Below are positions 1 through 13,010 of a stretch of 64,000 nucleotides of DNA, piece by piece; the first letter of the stretch is position 1, and the number at the start of each line of letters is the position of its first letter. Source of the DNA: Siniperca chuatsi. Lineage: Eukaryota; Chordata; Actinopteri; Centrarchiformes; Sinipercidae. Both the position numbers and the translations under genes were made by a program. Where the stretch lies: positions 13,915,175 to 13,979,174 of the forward strand of contig NC_058046.1 of the NCBI RefSeq assembly GCF_020085105.1, written 5' to 3'. A model generated the notes under the pieces. It saw only the letters and a list, made by a program, of their open reading frames with translations, did no database searches and had not been told where the DNA came from.

Positions 1-1044
1 CAAATTGAGTTTACAGGCCTTTGAACCATAATAAATATGCAATACTGTATTGATCTTCAAAGGAAATTCTCCTTTTGCTTGTGCAGCAGGGTCAAAGGTC
101 TGGGTCTGTGCCTCTGGGGCCAATGAGGATTCAGTATCTTTCTCAAGGAGGCTTCAGAGAGTAGATGCTCACCAATACTGGAGGAGCATACAGTATATAT
201 GGTTTCTCTGGGTGAATGATTTTCTCTTTGAACACCAGGCCACCAGGTGCCCCATCATCTATTTATCAGTGAATGCATGTGCAGCACTTGCTGTTCTCAG
301 TGGAATAGACCTTCAATCCCACACTGTGGCTGTTACTAAACAAGATTTGTTATTCAGCACTAGAAAACTTAAGGAATTTTCCACCAACTTCTCATGGTAT
401 CATACACAGCTGGGTTTTGTACAAATGCAGCAGACTAGTTCTAGAGGAAGTGCAGCACACAGGATATTCTAGCCAGACATCTGCTATCAGATTTTCTACA
501 ATATAGAAAAAAAAATTGTACATTTTGTTGTAAACATTAATCTTTATCTTCAACCACAAAAAATTAATTACATAATTGTATTTAAATTGGTTCAGTAGGT
601 TTAAGACTGAAAAAACTCTGTTAAAATGTTTTATTTTCACTCAGTTCCAAAGATATTTAGGCATTAAATTAAGAAATAAAAAAGATGTAACACTTTCACC
701 AGCTAACAAAAAACCCCAACTCAGATAAAAGTGGACTAAGGGACAAAAGTACCTTTGTTCTGCATGCAGAGATTTATTTCAGGTTAGCAAAACACAGGAA
801 CACACTGTATGATGTATCCTCTACTTTTACTGAGCCTGATCCCCGCCTGAAGGATACATGTATCATGTTGATACACATTTTTTGTGCTTACATGTACTTT
901 TTCATGTTGCTACTTCACACCCCCTGATTTCGCTGCAACCTCTCATATAGTTAAATTCCTAACACACACTTAAGCAACAGTTCCACCATCTAAAATGTCA
1001 CTCCTCATCCCACTGTCACCCCTATTTCAAACCATCACCCCCAT
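1..1044. other. intergenic, nothing assigned
   Basis: AT-rich DNA. A plus-strand open stretch at about 50-472 has no recognisable domain, signal or splice context and is not accepted as a gene. Confidence 0.6.
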
Positions 1045-1290
1045 CAATGCCATTTTGCTCCCAGGCTGAAAAGCAATTGAAACAATTTTCTTGCAGAGAA
1101 TTATTGTCCTTAATTGCAATGAAGGGCACATTTTCCCGTCATTCCTTGGGAGTTTCTTTTTCTCTCTCTCTGGGTGGAAATGTAGGCATTGCCACTGAGC
1201 GTGGGCTCTCTGAAAGAGGTCATAATTACATCCTTCAGTATGCTCGCCGTCGGCAAGGATTTTACGCCTCATAATTATTAAATGGCAGAT
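1045..1290. promoter_or_regulatory. candidate conserved non-coding element
   Basis: Complex, non-repetitive sequence with several TAATT/AATTA cores (GAGAATTATTGTCCTTAATTGCAATG; GGTCATAATTACATCC; CCTCATAATTATTAAATGG) and unusually many CpGs near 1,240-1,270. It is open in short frames on both strands without a codon signature. Enhancer-like character is inferred from texture only. Confidence 0.33.
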
Positions 1291-2491
1291 TCACTCTGTG
1301 CGTGTGTGTGTACGCCTGCCTGCGCTCGTGTGTGTGCGTGTGCATGTGTTAAAATGCAGGGTGAAAAGAGTTGGAATTTGTTCTCCAATGAGAGATTGAG
1401 AAGAGACTATTTGTGTATTCTTTGCACACACTCGCCAAAAGTTTTCCCTGCTGAGGGAAGTTCAAAGAAACTCTGCAGCACTGTTCAGTTGTTTCTATCT
1501 CACTAATGCATCGCCAATCACACTCATCATTATTGGCTGTCACTGAAGTAAACAATCATGAATAGCATCAAACTCATTTATCTGTTTCAAGAAGCACAGC
1601 AAATTGATTTCAAGTACATAATATTATTACTGAAGAACAGAATAGAATCCCAAATAGATACATTATTTTGTAATTGTTATTGAGACATTGGTAATTGATA
1701 TTGGAGATGGTAGGCAAAGTACCATCCTAACAAGATAAGCTCCAGTCTGCTCAACTTTCCTCTTTCAGTATCATTTCCATATCATAATTATATTGTCTCA
1801 TTCACAGCTGAGATAACATCCCACACTCTACATTCCTAATCTCCCTCCCATCTCTCTCCTTTCTCCTTCGACTCCCTTGCTGTCTTGGGTTGCTATTACA
1901 AACTTTACACGAGAAAAAAACCCCAGCTATGTTAAAAAGTCATTTAGTCTAGTATTTTCTTAAAAAATAGCAATTCTGCCAAGATAATTATCCTAATTTC
2001 TGTTGAGGTTAAAATTGGTAAACGACTTTTTAAACAAATTAAACAAGAACAGACAATGCTGCTCACTCTAGTCTCAGCTAAATGCATTACTGAAACATAC
2101 ATTTACAGTGAAAACAAGCGATATCGTTTCAATGCAACATGTTTCCATTTGTAAACAAACTTAAAAGTTAGTATGAGATAGTATAAGTTGTTCAGATAGC
2201 CATTATTTTTACTAGAGATTAGTAATTTAGTCCTATAACATGTAAGATTCAATCTTCCTCCCTTCCCTGCACCTCTCCTTTGATGAAGTAATGCTGGAGA
2301 CAATAATTGATTGGCACTCATCGCAGATCTGGCTCAGCTCTACTTGTCACTTCACTCCATTCCTTCCTGCAGGAATTCATTATGCAAAGATAATATTTTA
2401 CTTTATTATAACCAACAGGAGAGTAAACAATTCGGAATTCGGCTGCACCACTATACCCTCACTCCTGCTAATTGTTTTATTCCACATACTC

Positions 2492-2495
<4 letters not shown>

Positions 2496-2563
<68 letters not shown>
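2496..2563. repeat. (AT)n microsatellite
   Basis: About 34 uninterrupted AT units, able to extrude as a cruciform; followed by a degenerate ACATAT run. Confidence 0.98.
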
Positions 2564-2566
<3 letters not shown>

Positions 2567-4912
2567 ATATATACATAATGCCAATTCCAATACACACCAC
2601 TTATTACTCCTTTTTCCTTCTAGTTATTGTGTAGTGTCCACTGACTGTGCTTACATGTTCTATTCTATTGAATCTATTGATCTATTAAATAATTAGAAGA
2701 AATTTCTGTACCATTGTTGGGGATGAGTGGAGTTTATGTGCTGGTGGGAAGCAACAACAATCAAAGAATCAATGAGTTTATTAGTGAGCTTAGTGTGGTA
2801 TACAATTCTCCTGCAGTGACATTTAAAAAAAAAAAGTTTTTTAAATGATCTCCTTTTTATGAGGGAGATTTGTAGTTAGGTAAAAAAAAAAAAGTGACCA
2901 GCTTTTTATTTCTTTTTGCATATAGTTCAGTGAGGGTAAAGGAACGCGACGCAAAAGAGACTGAATGCAGTCAAACAAGGAACGTGCACTCCATTATTAA
3001 ATACCTGCATACAATCTCCCAAAAATGCAGACAGTAATATCTATACCCCATGGCTGCGGAAGAGAAAGAATAAATAAGCAAACAAATATAATAAATTTAA
3101 CAAACAATAAAATCGAGAGCATTATCGAGCATTATCAGGAATGTGTTCAAAACATGGAAAGGAAAAAGTAAGTAATTGGTAGCTTTACCTATATTCCCTC
3201 CTTCCCACCCTCTTCACTCATACAACAGCACTGCAGAGTGACAGTGTGAGATGTCTGTGCATACACATGTGTTTTTGCATGTGCACACTAGTCAATCCCT
3301 TATTTACTGTAAAAAGGTCTAAATGTCTAAAAGCAAAGGAAATACAATTTAAACACACAACAGACAACTTGGACAGCACATTTAAGAAAACAGTTATAAG
3401 TGACAATCAGACTGCCTAAGTTTTACAGCCTATCCACAAAAGAGCCACACACTGAGGCAGATTTAGCTCAGGTCTCAGTCATCTTTGTGCAACTTTATCT
3501 TGTGCATGTGCCAGGTAAATTGTGTTGTATTTACTTATGTTGGAAATCAACAGTAAATATTTACATCTGATGTGAACTGTAATGCAGCATGGTGAATTTG
3601 AAGCTTGTCTATGAAGGTGAGGTCACTCTGTGTGTTGGCTACCCTGTAATAATGCCACTTTACAGCACAAGTAAAGTCCCCGAGCAGCATGAGTTTACCC
3701 ACAAACAGGAAACAATTTCAGCGTTCTTATTATTATTTTCAATGTCAATTGAAAATAATGAAATAAGTGTGACTCCTATGTCTCTGGGGAAAACCAAACA
3801 TTTCCTGCAACAAATCAAAACTTTCCCTCTCTTCTGCGGGAGCAGGTGTTGAAAACGCCCTGTTTAGTCTTGTTCTATTTCTTCACAAACATGCATTTTC
3901 TGGTGAAAGGGAGGAATCAAGAGTTGTCTCGCTGGAAACAGACACCTGAGTTGGAAAGTGGGAGAGAAGTTGAGCTGTTAGATCTCAGTAGCATACGCTC
4001 CCCTGGGGAAAGCCACAGCTCAGGGTACTCATCCTACGCTGCTGTGGAGCTAGCTTAAAATACTGTTGTCACATAGCGATCACAGGCTTCCACTGATGGT
4101 ACACAAATAGTCCCCTTGCGAAGCTCTTAAAAGCCCATTAGACGTCACCACGCGCGGCACAGAAGATGCCAGTGCTAAGTGCTCCTGATGCCAAAGGGAA
4201 AGTATGAAGACAGACCTGATGCAGAACAATTCCTGTTTTCACCAGTTTTTCCCCTTCCATCTGAATATGTTTATTGACTTTTTAGCCCATTTTATGCGGT
4301 AAATATCTAAGGGAGTGGCGGCAAATCTCAGAATAGGGTGTAACATTTCTTCATGTTCATAGTGTGAGACAGATGTTTAGCTGGTGAAAGTTGAATTCTC
4401 ATGAGTGTTTCACTCTTTCCTGTCTGGGAACATCTCACAGTGGAACATGACTATAATCATGCTCAGGTAGAGGTCAATCATGTCCACTGACTTCAGACAA
4501 GGAAGCTGTTGGTGAAGTTCTGCATGAGAGGAAACAACTAACATGTTCTTGTTGAGATCTTTATGCACTATGTGAAAGCTAAATAGTGCCATCTGGTGAC
4601 TTTTAAGAATCAGGTGGACTGATGGACTGTATTAATAAGGAGACTATATACGAAGAACATAGCTCAGTGCTAATGTATTTGTACAATTTATAAATCTGTA
4701 ATTTAGGCCAACATTTCAATTTAAAACAGGTGTTGTGTCTAATTAACACAAAGTTTCAAACATTCACACTGCATGCAGCAGAGCACTGCGTCTCTCATCA
4801 TCTTTGAACCATAAACATTATAATGACTTTTTGAAAAACGATTCTAAAACAGAGCACCATACAAGTTGCCAGGTTAAGAGGAAAAAGAAAATGTGAGAAA
4901 TTGGAGAACAAA

Positions 4913-4927
4913 GGGGGGGGGGGGGGG
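4913..4927 (+). repeat. poly(G) run of 15
   Basis: Fifteen consecutive G residues, a likely site of assembly or length error and of G-quadruplex formation. Confidence 0.95.
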
Positions 4928-5149
4928 TAAACAGCATGTGTATGCTCTGTGCTCAGAGAGGTTGGTGAGGATAAATGGAGAGCAGAACTCTGTTTGAGTG
5001 TGAGAATGCGTTGGCAGCCTCGTGCTCAGTGATCACTCCTCCAAACGGTTGCTGTGGGGATTGTGGCTCCTGGAAGTGGAAAAACTAACAGGTTCTAAAG
5101 AGGCGCGAGCCCAGAGGGAGGGAAACAATGCTTACAGCAAAGGATCAGG

Positions 5150-5230
5150 CCAGCCAGTGCCTCTAATTGCACTTCATTATCTCATATTGATTTAATTAGC
5201 AGCTGCCTTGCCTTGTGTGCTCAGGGTCAT
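5150..5230. promoter_or_regulatory. candidate conserved non-coding element
   Basis: CTCTAATTGCACTTCATTAT followed by GATTTAATTAGCAGCTGCC: clustered homeodomain-type cores next to an E-box (CAGCTG). Inferred from motif texture. Confidence 0.3.
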
Positions 5231-7444
5231 GGTATGCCTTCAAACAAAAAATGCATATACTCCACTGTATAGGGGCCTACTCAATAAAGCATGTCATATG
5301 ACAACACTTAGATGTGTCACTATAATTACCCTCATGCAATCCTGCACACACATACACAAATAAATATGTGTTTCGACCACATGCCACAAAGCCAGTCTTG
5401 AAGAACAGTAGGTCAAAGAGTTGAAACACGTCCTGCACAGACCTGGAGTCAAGCTTCCTGTTTGCTCTTTCAGTAAATTGGTGTGCCATAAACATTCAAA
5501 TAGAAAATATCTCAAAGGATGCTTCTTGTTTCTAATGCTGCTGTAGTTGTGGACTCAACGTCATGAAGCCTTTAAATATAATTATAGGCTAGTTTTTACA
5601 AACACATGCAAAGGATGGACAAACATATGAAAATGTGCATTAGCAAAAATACTCTCTAACGTCAGAAGGTGAATGCATTTAAATAATTGTCTCAGTGGGT
5701 TCTGTTGTCCTGCTCTCCCATTACAGTGACTTCCCTGCTGAACATACTGACTTCAGTGTTTACTTCAGAGCTTAAAAAAAGAAGCAAAGGCATAAAAGAG
5801 CACTATTAACACTGTGAATGGGTTACACAGAGGCATGAAGTGGATGAGAGAGTGCTAAGAGGATGACCCCAAGTTGAGTTCTGCAGGTGGAAAGATTGCA
5901 CATTTATGTAGAAAAACAACAGTTGTGTGTGGTGGTGAGTGACAGAAATAGGGAGGACAAGGTGTGAGTGTGTGAAGATGGGATAGAATTGACAGCTGAG
6001 CAAGCACTTTTGAATTAATGGAGGATTATTTTGAAGTTAAGGTAGCACGCTCCTAAGAGTTGTGAAAATGTGCGTGTCTATCAGATGGAGTTCAGAAGGT
6101 GGAAGAGGAAGTTGACAGCAGATGTGGACAAATACTGCAGAGACACTGTCTTCAGTGATCCAAACAGCTTTGCATACAGTCGTCTCTGTAACATAACTTT
6201 ACTATATTCCTCCCCAACATGCTTCCCCCCCAGTACAGCAATCTGTACCATATTACAAGCAATAACTGGAGAGAGATATTTTAATCAAAAAGAGATGTCC
6301 TAGAGGGGAAGTTAAATGTATGTATTATATATCTGAAACTTGGAAAATTCTGTTATTAATTTTAATACCTGCTAAATATCTTAAAGATGCATTTTACTTA
6401 TCAAACAGAGCAGCCATCAGAGGACAGATCTTACAAAGGAACCCCCATTTATTTCATATCCACAGACTTTCCTGATTGTCTCAGCCTTTTGAACACCCTT
6501 CACTCTGCCTCTTTGACACAGACCCTTTGAAGACTCAAACATACTGGTGGAATGAATGAATAGTTCAAATCAGTAACAGGGTTTAAAAAGGGGTTAGCTT
6601 GACTTCACCTCACTGCTTTTTATCCAGCAGACATGCAGTCTTTTCACAGCTCTCTCCTCTACTGACTCGTCCACCGAAACCAAAGCTGCGGTTCCTCCTG
6701 TGGTTTTCTACCCTCTGACCTCTCTAACTTACAAAATGGAGCTGATATATTCTTACCCATATTTTATCCTGTTTCTTATCTACCTCATTTCAGACATTGT
6801 AAGAGAATCTTGCTGCACATGTGCAAGTAGAAGTGGAGTATGTATTAAAATAAATCCAAAGAGTCTGAGGTTCACATGGAGGGAAGTGAGGGAATGGAGA
6901 CGGCAAATAAAAAACAGCACTGGTTAGCAGAGAGTGCAGTATGGAGTGGAAAGCCCCAGCAGCAATCTGCTAGCACTTATAGTGAAAGCAGCCTGGGGTC
7001 AATATCTAAAGCCAAAGAATTAGACACACAGACAATTTCAGCCACTTGAAATTGTTAAACAAATAACAGTTGTTTAGAAAAGACTGGAGAAGGTATGATT
7101 CCCTTCTTTTCTTTGAATTCTTTCTTCCTGAGTTGTTACGTTTTCCCCACTTTTATTCACTTGGCATAACTTCTCCTAGAGTGTGTTCCTGTCTTCTTTC
7201 TCTCTTTGCTGGCTTGGCACACTGAGGCAGAGATAGATGGATGGACTTGGCAGGCACACATAGCCAGCCTGGTAATGTGAGAAAATCTTGTGCCAATACA
7301 GAGATGGTACAGATGGACATGACATGTTGCTGTTTTCTGTTTTTGTCTAATATTTCTATATTTTTTCCACGTCTGTCTTCTCACATGTGTTTAAACACAT
7401 ACTCGGATGGTTCTCGCAGGGGTCTTTGCTCGTATAGGCTGAGA

Positions 7445-7860
7445 ATTGGCCATTAGGGTATATGTTCAAAGGACAAATCATCAACAGCTAATTAACAATT
7501 ATTAACTGTTCTGCTGTGAAAGAAGACAAATTATCATAAATTACTGCCTAATTAAAATGTGATTGCTGGCTCAATAGTTATAAATCATTAATTTTTAACA
7601 CCCTTATCACATGCGGACGGAACCAATTCAACAAAAGGTCTATTAGACAAAAATGAATTCACTGGTTTCTTTCAACACACACCCCACTTTCTGCTCCTCT
7701 CTCCCACTGCAGTCATTAGCCATAATTACTCTATGTAACACATTGGCTTTATCCATAGATATTAAAGAGCAATTAAACCACAGCCTAATTGCATTAAGTG
7801 AAGTCTTAAACTCTATACTTGCAATTAGTGCATGGAGATGTACGGGTATACTGAGGTAAC
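7445..7860. promoter_or_regulatory. candidate conserved non-coding element, two blocks
   Basis: Two TAAT-rich complex blocks, 7,460-7,600 (CAGCTAATTAACAATTATTAACTG; CTGCCTAATTAAAATGTG) and 7,690-7,860 (CATTAGCCATAATTACTC; CACAGCCTAATTGCATTAAG; CTTGCAATTAGTGCATGG). The second ends only about 30 bp before the hAT-like element's target duplication. No coding frame. Confidence 0.36.
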
Positions 7861-7897
7861 CAACCAGGCAAGTGCAGTATGTAAAGAAACTAAAATG

Positions 7898-9312
7898 CAG
7901 CAGTAGAAGAAGTACTCAGATCCTGAGAAAAGAAGGAATACGGAAAATGGAAATAAATTACAAATCCTAATCACAAGTTGTGTTAAAATCCTACTTCAGT
8001 AAAGGTACCATCAGCTAAATGTACTTACAGTTATAATCCTTAAGATTTTCATGAAATCAAACCCCATTTTTGATTTATTATTTATTTTATATATATTTTT
8101 CTGCAATAGCCATTCATTGTATTTACAATCAATAATTACCTCTGTATATATTCGTTTTCATTGTTAGTGGAGGAGACCGCCATTCCTGTACTGGATTTAG
8201 ATTGCTGCAGGAAAAAATGCATGCATGCAATCCAGTGCAATCTGATATCACAGATAACAACCTCACTGTTTACTGTTCACTCTCGTAACGCTGTATCAGA
8301 GCGACGGCTAACTGAGTTGCTGCTAATGCAAACTGAACATTTTCTAAGGCCTCTCCTCCACATTAAAATCGTTCAACTTGCTAATTATGGGGTGGCTTTT
8401 ATTGTGAAGCAGCAAAGGAAACAGTGTTTTGTCACCACGATTGACCACGATCAATCATCAAAAATGTCCATCTACAAAGGGTAATTTTCTGCACTTTTCC
8501 GACACCAGATCAAATGAAACAAGAAGGAGCAGCCACAATGAGCTGTTAGATGAAGGTAACCAACTATAATGTGCTCTGCTGTTGTGTAGGAAACTACTCG
8601 CACAATGGGCAGCATGAAATCAGAACAGGGATGCTATTAATAATGACTGACTTCTTTATTAAAGCATTAGTTTGTTTGGCTGCACTGTAAACAGATACAC
8701 CAGTTGCTCTTCTATTGTATTTCTGGCAAAGTAGCTACTAAAGGAGTGTTTGCAGCAGTATTAAACTGCACTTGCTGTTACCACGGTAACCACAGGTGTT
8801 TTGTCCAGTGGTTCCCAACCTAGGGTTATGGCCCCCTCAAAAGTTCAGCTTTGACTTTTCTCTTTGATGTTTTGGGAAACATTGGAGAGTTTTAACCTCT
8901 TTGGGCCCCGAACAGTAATTTAAATGAAAGTTTAAAAGGGAAATGTCTCTCTGGTGGAACTGCAAATAACTCAAAGAGATCATGACATGAACATGATAAG
9001 GGGCCCCAAGACACTGCTCATGTGTAAGGGGTCACAAGCCAAAAAGGCTGGGAGCCATTGATTTAATTATTAATGTTAAATAATTGTATTTTATAAACCT
9101 ATCATATGTTATTTTATGAAAACTCATAACATGTAAAGTATCTTTTAACTACTGTGTCAGATAAATGTAGTGGAGTAAAAATAATAATACTACTAATACT
9201 ACAAATAACAATATTTCCCTCTGAAATATAGTGGAATAGAAGTATAATGAAGCAAAAAGTAGAAATGCCACCAAATTTAAGTATAATACTGGTTAGTTAC
9301 TTTCCACCACTG
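7898..9312 (-). mobile_element. complete non-autonomous hAT-like element with 8-bp target duplication
   Basis: Left end CAGCAGTAGAAGAAGTACTC and right end (reverse complement) CAGTGGTGGAAAGTAACTAA form imperfect terminal inverted repeats. The 8 bp CTAAAATG occur on both sides (7890-7897 and 9313-9320), the target duplication length expected of hAT transposases. The 1,415-bp body has no transposase frame. An inner module (8806-9061) has its own ends, CAGTGGTTCCCAACC and GGGAGCCATTG. Same family, opposite orientation, as the copies at 52.1 and 58.9 kb. The orientation given is relative to the 58.9-kb copy. Confidence 0.85.
8777..8790. promoter_or_regulatory. X-box-like (RFX-type) palindrome inside the hAT-like element
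   Basis: GTTACCACGGTAAC fits the RFX consensus GTNRCC-N(0-3)-RGYAAC on both half-sites. It lies in the transposon body, so any function would be donated by the element. Motif match only. Confidence 0.45.
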
Positions 9313-10473
9313 CTAAAATGTTGCAAAATGCCCCACAGTCACTAAGATTTGTACATTTCTTCTGATCATAAAGAATCAGTTGTGTCCAAATCCTCAGTCA
9401 CTATATGTACAACTATAATCTGTCTCTTATAAGTCCAACATCTTTGCCACATAGCTGTTGTGTATTTGTCATCCCAGGGCTCCTGTTCGTAGGATTTTTA
9501 TTGTCTATTTTCCTTTGCTTTCGATCCCTCCTCTCTGTAACAAGCTAGCTCTGGGCCCAACAAGGTGAGCAGAGGTGAAGTTGCGGGGGAGAGGTCTATT
9601 GTTTAGAGATGCTTCTGACTGACATCCAGGTAAATGGGTAAATGTGCACTCTCATCCATATTCCAGCAATCTGGGCAGAGGCATTTGGCCAGAGTGTGGC
9701 TGGGTCCAAGATATGAAATATTAAATGGATAAAGTGAAAGGTGGAGTACCCAGAGGGCCTTTGGACAGTTAAACAGCTCTTTGTGTAGATCCGTTTTCTC
9801 TGCCTGTATCCCCACCTGGCATCCACCTCAGTGAGAGGTCGGGATTTCAGCAAGCCTGAATTGTGTACTTCAGCCAAGGTCAGCGCACACTACACCAAGT
9901 TAGCATCAAACTGTGCTCTATGATCAGCTCTTACCATCCTAGAGCACCGCCAATGATGGACCATGTTCATAGCTCGCAAACAAATCAATAACTCTGTGGA
10001 TTGCATGACTGGAGAAGAGACTGAGTGAGCTGGGGAAGATGTAAAAAAAAAAAAAAGTGAAAGCTCTTTCCATTTTTTTTTCCAGCCTCACTTGGCAGGA
10101 TGCAATCCAGCCTGCTGTTTGACTGGTTGTGCGCCAAGTAGCGACTCAGATATATCAGATTTCAATTAAGAGGGCCATCCACAGAGGTGACATGGCCCTC
10201 AACTCTCCATCCCCTGCTTAGTTGCAGCCCCAGGGAGTAGGTAATGAGATGGTTTTCTATCTGGCTCTCCATCTCCTCTCTCTTTCAGGAGGAAGCCTGG
10301 CACTCAGGGCCAAGGGGGCCTGTTGACACCTAGGGCAGGTGCTTGGCCCATTTGGCTCTGGCCTGCAGCCTCCAAGCATGTTTGGCTTGCAGTGGCCACA
10401 TAGTTTGCCCCTCTGGACTGCTCTAGGGCGGTAGATAATGAATAGTCTGAGTGCAGGTTTGTGCAGGTGCAAG

Positions 10474-10475
<2 letters not shown>

Positions 10476-10506
<31 letters not shown>
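10476..10506. repeat. (TG)n microsatellite
   Basis: Uninterrupted TG/GT repeat of about 15 units. Confidence 0.97.
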
Positions 10507-10508
<2 letters not shown>

Positions 10509-12689
10509 AAGTATATGTATGCATGAATTATAAATAAGTAATATAAAAACGTTTTTTAGCATTTCATATAGGGTCATAACCACTTTCACTGGCTTCTTTG
10601 AACATGATGTTTCTAAATCATTCAGTTAAATCTCATAACAGAATTCCAGGTGAATATTGGACAATAACAGAAGATTGAGTCTGTAAGCCTCCAAACCTGT
10701 AGTTCTCTGCTCAATCACATGAGCCTAACTTGTATGCTGATTTAATCACAGAAAAGGAAAACAAAGCAAGGTGCAGAAAAATGACAGCCAATCAGTCAGA
10801 AGAGGAAGAGAAGGATGCTCCGGCTATTCTTCAAGCACACCAGCAAATTCATATAGTTACTCAGTGTTATCTGCTGTTTGCAGTGATGCTGGTAGTTGGT
10901 GGGCATGTTGAGGTGTCCCTCGCTGTAGTCCAGTGGGGTGTGAGGGGTTGAGGCTGACATGTGGTCAGGGAATGTCCAGGCCAAGGCTAACTAACCTGTG
11001 AAAATGAGGGTAAGGGTGACAGAGAGAGACAAAAATTACAGGTGGTAATGAAGACACTGTTTTTGCATGTGTTTACGCTTAATTTTTGTGCTAATCATGT
11101 TGTTGATGCTTTTGAGTCTTTTACTGGTTTGGTTTAGACTATAATTCTGCCTTAGACAGAAAGGAGTGGAGAAAAAGACTTGCCCCAGTATTTCCACGCT
11201 ATGCCAGCAACATTCATAATCTGAGCGGGGCAGAGAGTTGGGAGGATGCAACAGTGCATCCGTCACCAAGAGGAATGGTGGTGTCATCACCAACTGTGGT
11301 GTGGAATCACAGGCAGTCGTGCTACGATCCACTTCTTTATGGAGGCACTTTTTACATTCTGCTGAGTAGCCCTGGAAAAATAAAAGCTAAATCTTAGCTG
11401 TCACCATCACGCTTTGCTGCACTATAACACTGTCCAGTGTTCGGGCACTGCACATGTAGCAAACAGAAACACAGAAATTCCATATATTCATTGATGCTGC
11501 ATGCATCATACAAGAAAAATGGAAAGGATGCTTGTGTCTTTATAGGTTCCTGGGTTTGTGCATGTATGTGTGTGTATGTGCTTGTTTGTGTGGTGGAGTA
11601 TAATAGGGATGAGAAGGTCTCAGCGTGGCTGCACAGCCGTTTCAGAAAATCAAATGGCTGAACAGTCAGTAATGAGGCAGGCAACAGAAACTCAGCCAGA
11701 CCCAGAAGATTTGAAGGGCAGACAGAGGAGAGAAGGGGGGGAGCTGAAGGGATGACAAAGGCGGGAGAAAATTATTGAATTAGTCAGACAGTAATAACAG
11801 AAAGAGATGAGTATAATGTGAACATGCACTGGGGGAAGGGAGGAGGTGGTTATGACCCAAAATATGAAATCATGCAAAACAATAGTGGAACTAACAGCAT
11901 AGAGAAAAGATGCAGAGGATTGAATTGGTAAGTGAAGGTTTGCATTTGGATTATTTATCAGAAGGAGAGGTGTATAATAATGGGAAAAAGCATGGGCACA
12001 GTCCAATCTTCTTTTTTCAGAATGAGAGGAAGAAGGGGCAGAGAGGAGAAGAGAGGAGAGGAGGATTTGTGGCTCATTAACATGCTGTTGATCCTTTAAG
12101 TTTCCAGCCACACAAACACACTGTCACACTTGCAAAGCCATTGAAGTTATCAATGACATAGTAACGTTGATATGTGATATATCAGCAGTTGTGTTCAAAC
12201 TGGGCAATGGAAGTGTAATGCTGCAGAATTATGTTTTCTATCAACAGAAGGAACACTTTTTAATGAACATAGCTGCCAAGTCCCAAAATGTTCACACTAA
12301 ACGTATTTTCAGAATTTTCACTGACACCATATTTCATTTATTTATCCTACAATATCCACTATTGCAATACAATATCTGTTCATAGCAACTAAAACATGAA
12401 AAAGCACTTGGTTAAGGTTAGGGAAAGATTGTATTGAAAAAGTCAACACTTAAGTATTAAGGAATATTAAACAGGCTGTGTTTTCTGAAAAATGAACAAA
12501 ATCCAGGAAGCAGGGACGTTTTCTGCAAATTACAAAAATATAATGTCATTTCTAGGATACAAGTAGTTTAACCAAGTAGGTTAACCAAGTAGTGTGATCT
12601 CCAAAAATCTATAGCAGTGCCTTCATTTTATTTTATTTCATTATATTTTATTGTTAATTTTATATTTTATATTTATGCTTCTTGACTTG

Positions 12690-12815
12690 CAGTACTTGCT
12701 TTATCTTTCTTTACATTTTCTACTTACTATGTTTATTGTTATGTACCAAAATACCAAGACAAAGTCCTTGTACGTAAAAACGTACTTGCCAATAAACCTG
12801 ATTCTGATTTATTCC
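12690..12815 (+). mobile_element. fish LINE 3' tail, second family
   Basis: Contains ACCAAGACAAAGTCCTTGTA, then CTTGCCAATAAACCTGATTC and a short (GATTCT)-like tail, a well-known fish retroposon 3' end. Upstream DNA is AT-rich and not recognisable, so this is a 5'-truncated copy. Confidence 0.55.
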
Positions 12816-12924
12816 TCATAGTCGACTTCAGCTCAACTGCTATGGTAATGTTATCTAATGTTAGTGTATGTAAATCATTATTCTGCAAAATCATTCAACC
12901 ATCAGATAACTGTGGCGAAGGCAG

Positions 12925-13010
12925 AATACTTTTCCTATAGTGCAGTAGAGGTATAAAGATAAAGTACTCCAACTTTGTATTTAAGTACAGTACTTGAGTA
13001 CTTTTCACAT
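12925..13010 (-). mobile_element. fragment of the hAT-like family
   Basis: Contains TTTAAGTACAGTACTTGAGTAC preceded by GAGGTATAAAGATAAAGTAC, blocks typical of the terminal regions of the family at 7.9 and 58.9 kb. No complete terminus is present. Confidence 0.5.

Larger units (their letters stand above)
1291..7444. other. gene-free interval with microsatellites
   Basis: Holds the (AT)n at 2.5 kb, the poly(G) at 4.9 kb and one candidate regulatory block at 5.15 kb, both listed separately. The remainder is unassigned AT-rich DNA with short chance frames. Confidence 0.6.

Noticed and set aside
50-472. Plus-strand 140-codon frame as a gene
   Set aside because: No ATG in good context, no recognised motif and no neighbours supporting it.
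2311-2634. Frame with a long YIYIYI run
   Set aside because: Product of the (AT)n microsatellite.
10120-10260. A GGGCCATCC / GACATGGCCCTC pairing as a functional stem
   Set aside because: The pairing is short and imperfect; noted only as part of a complex patch.
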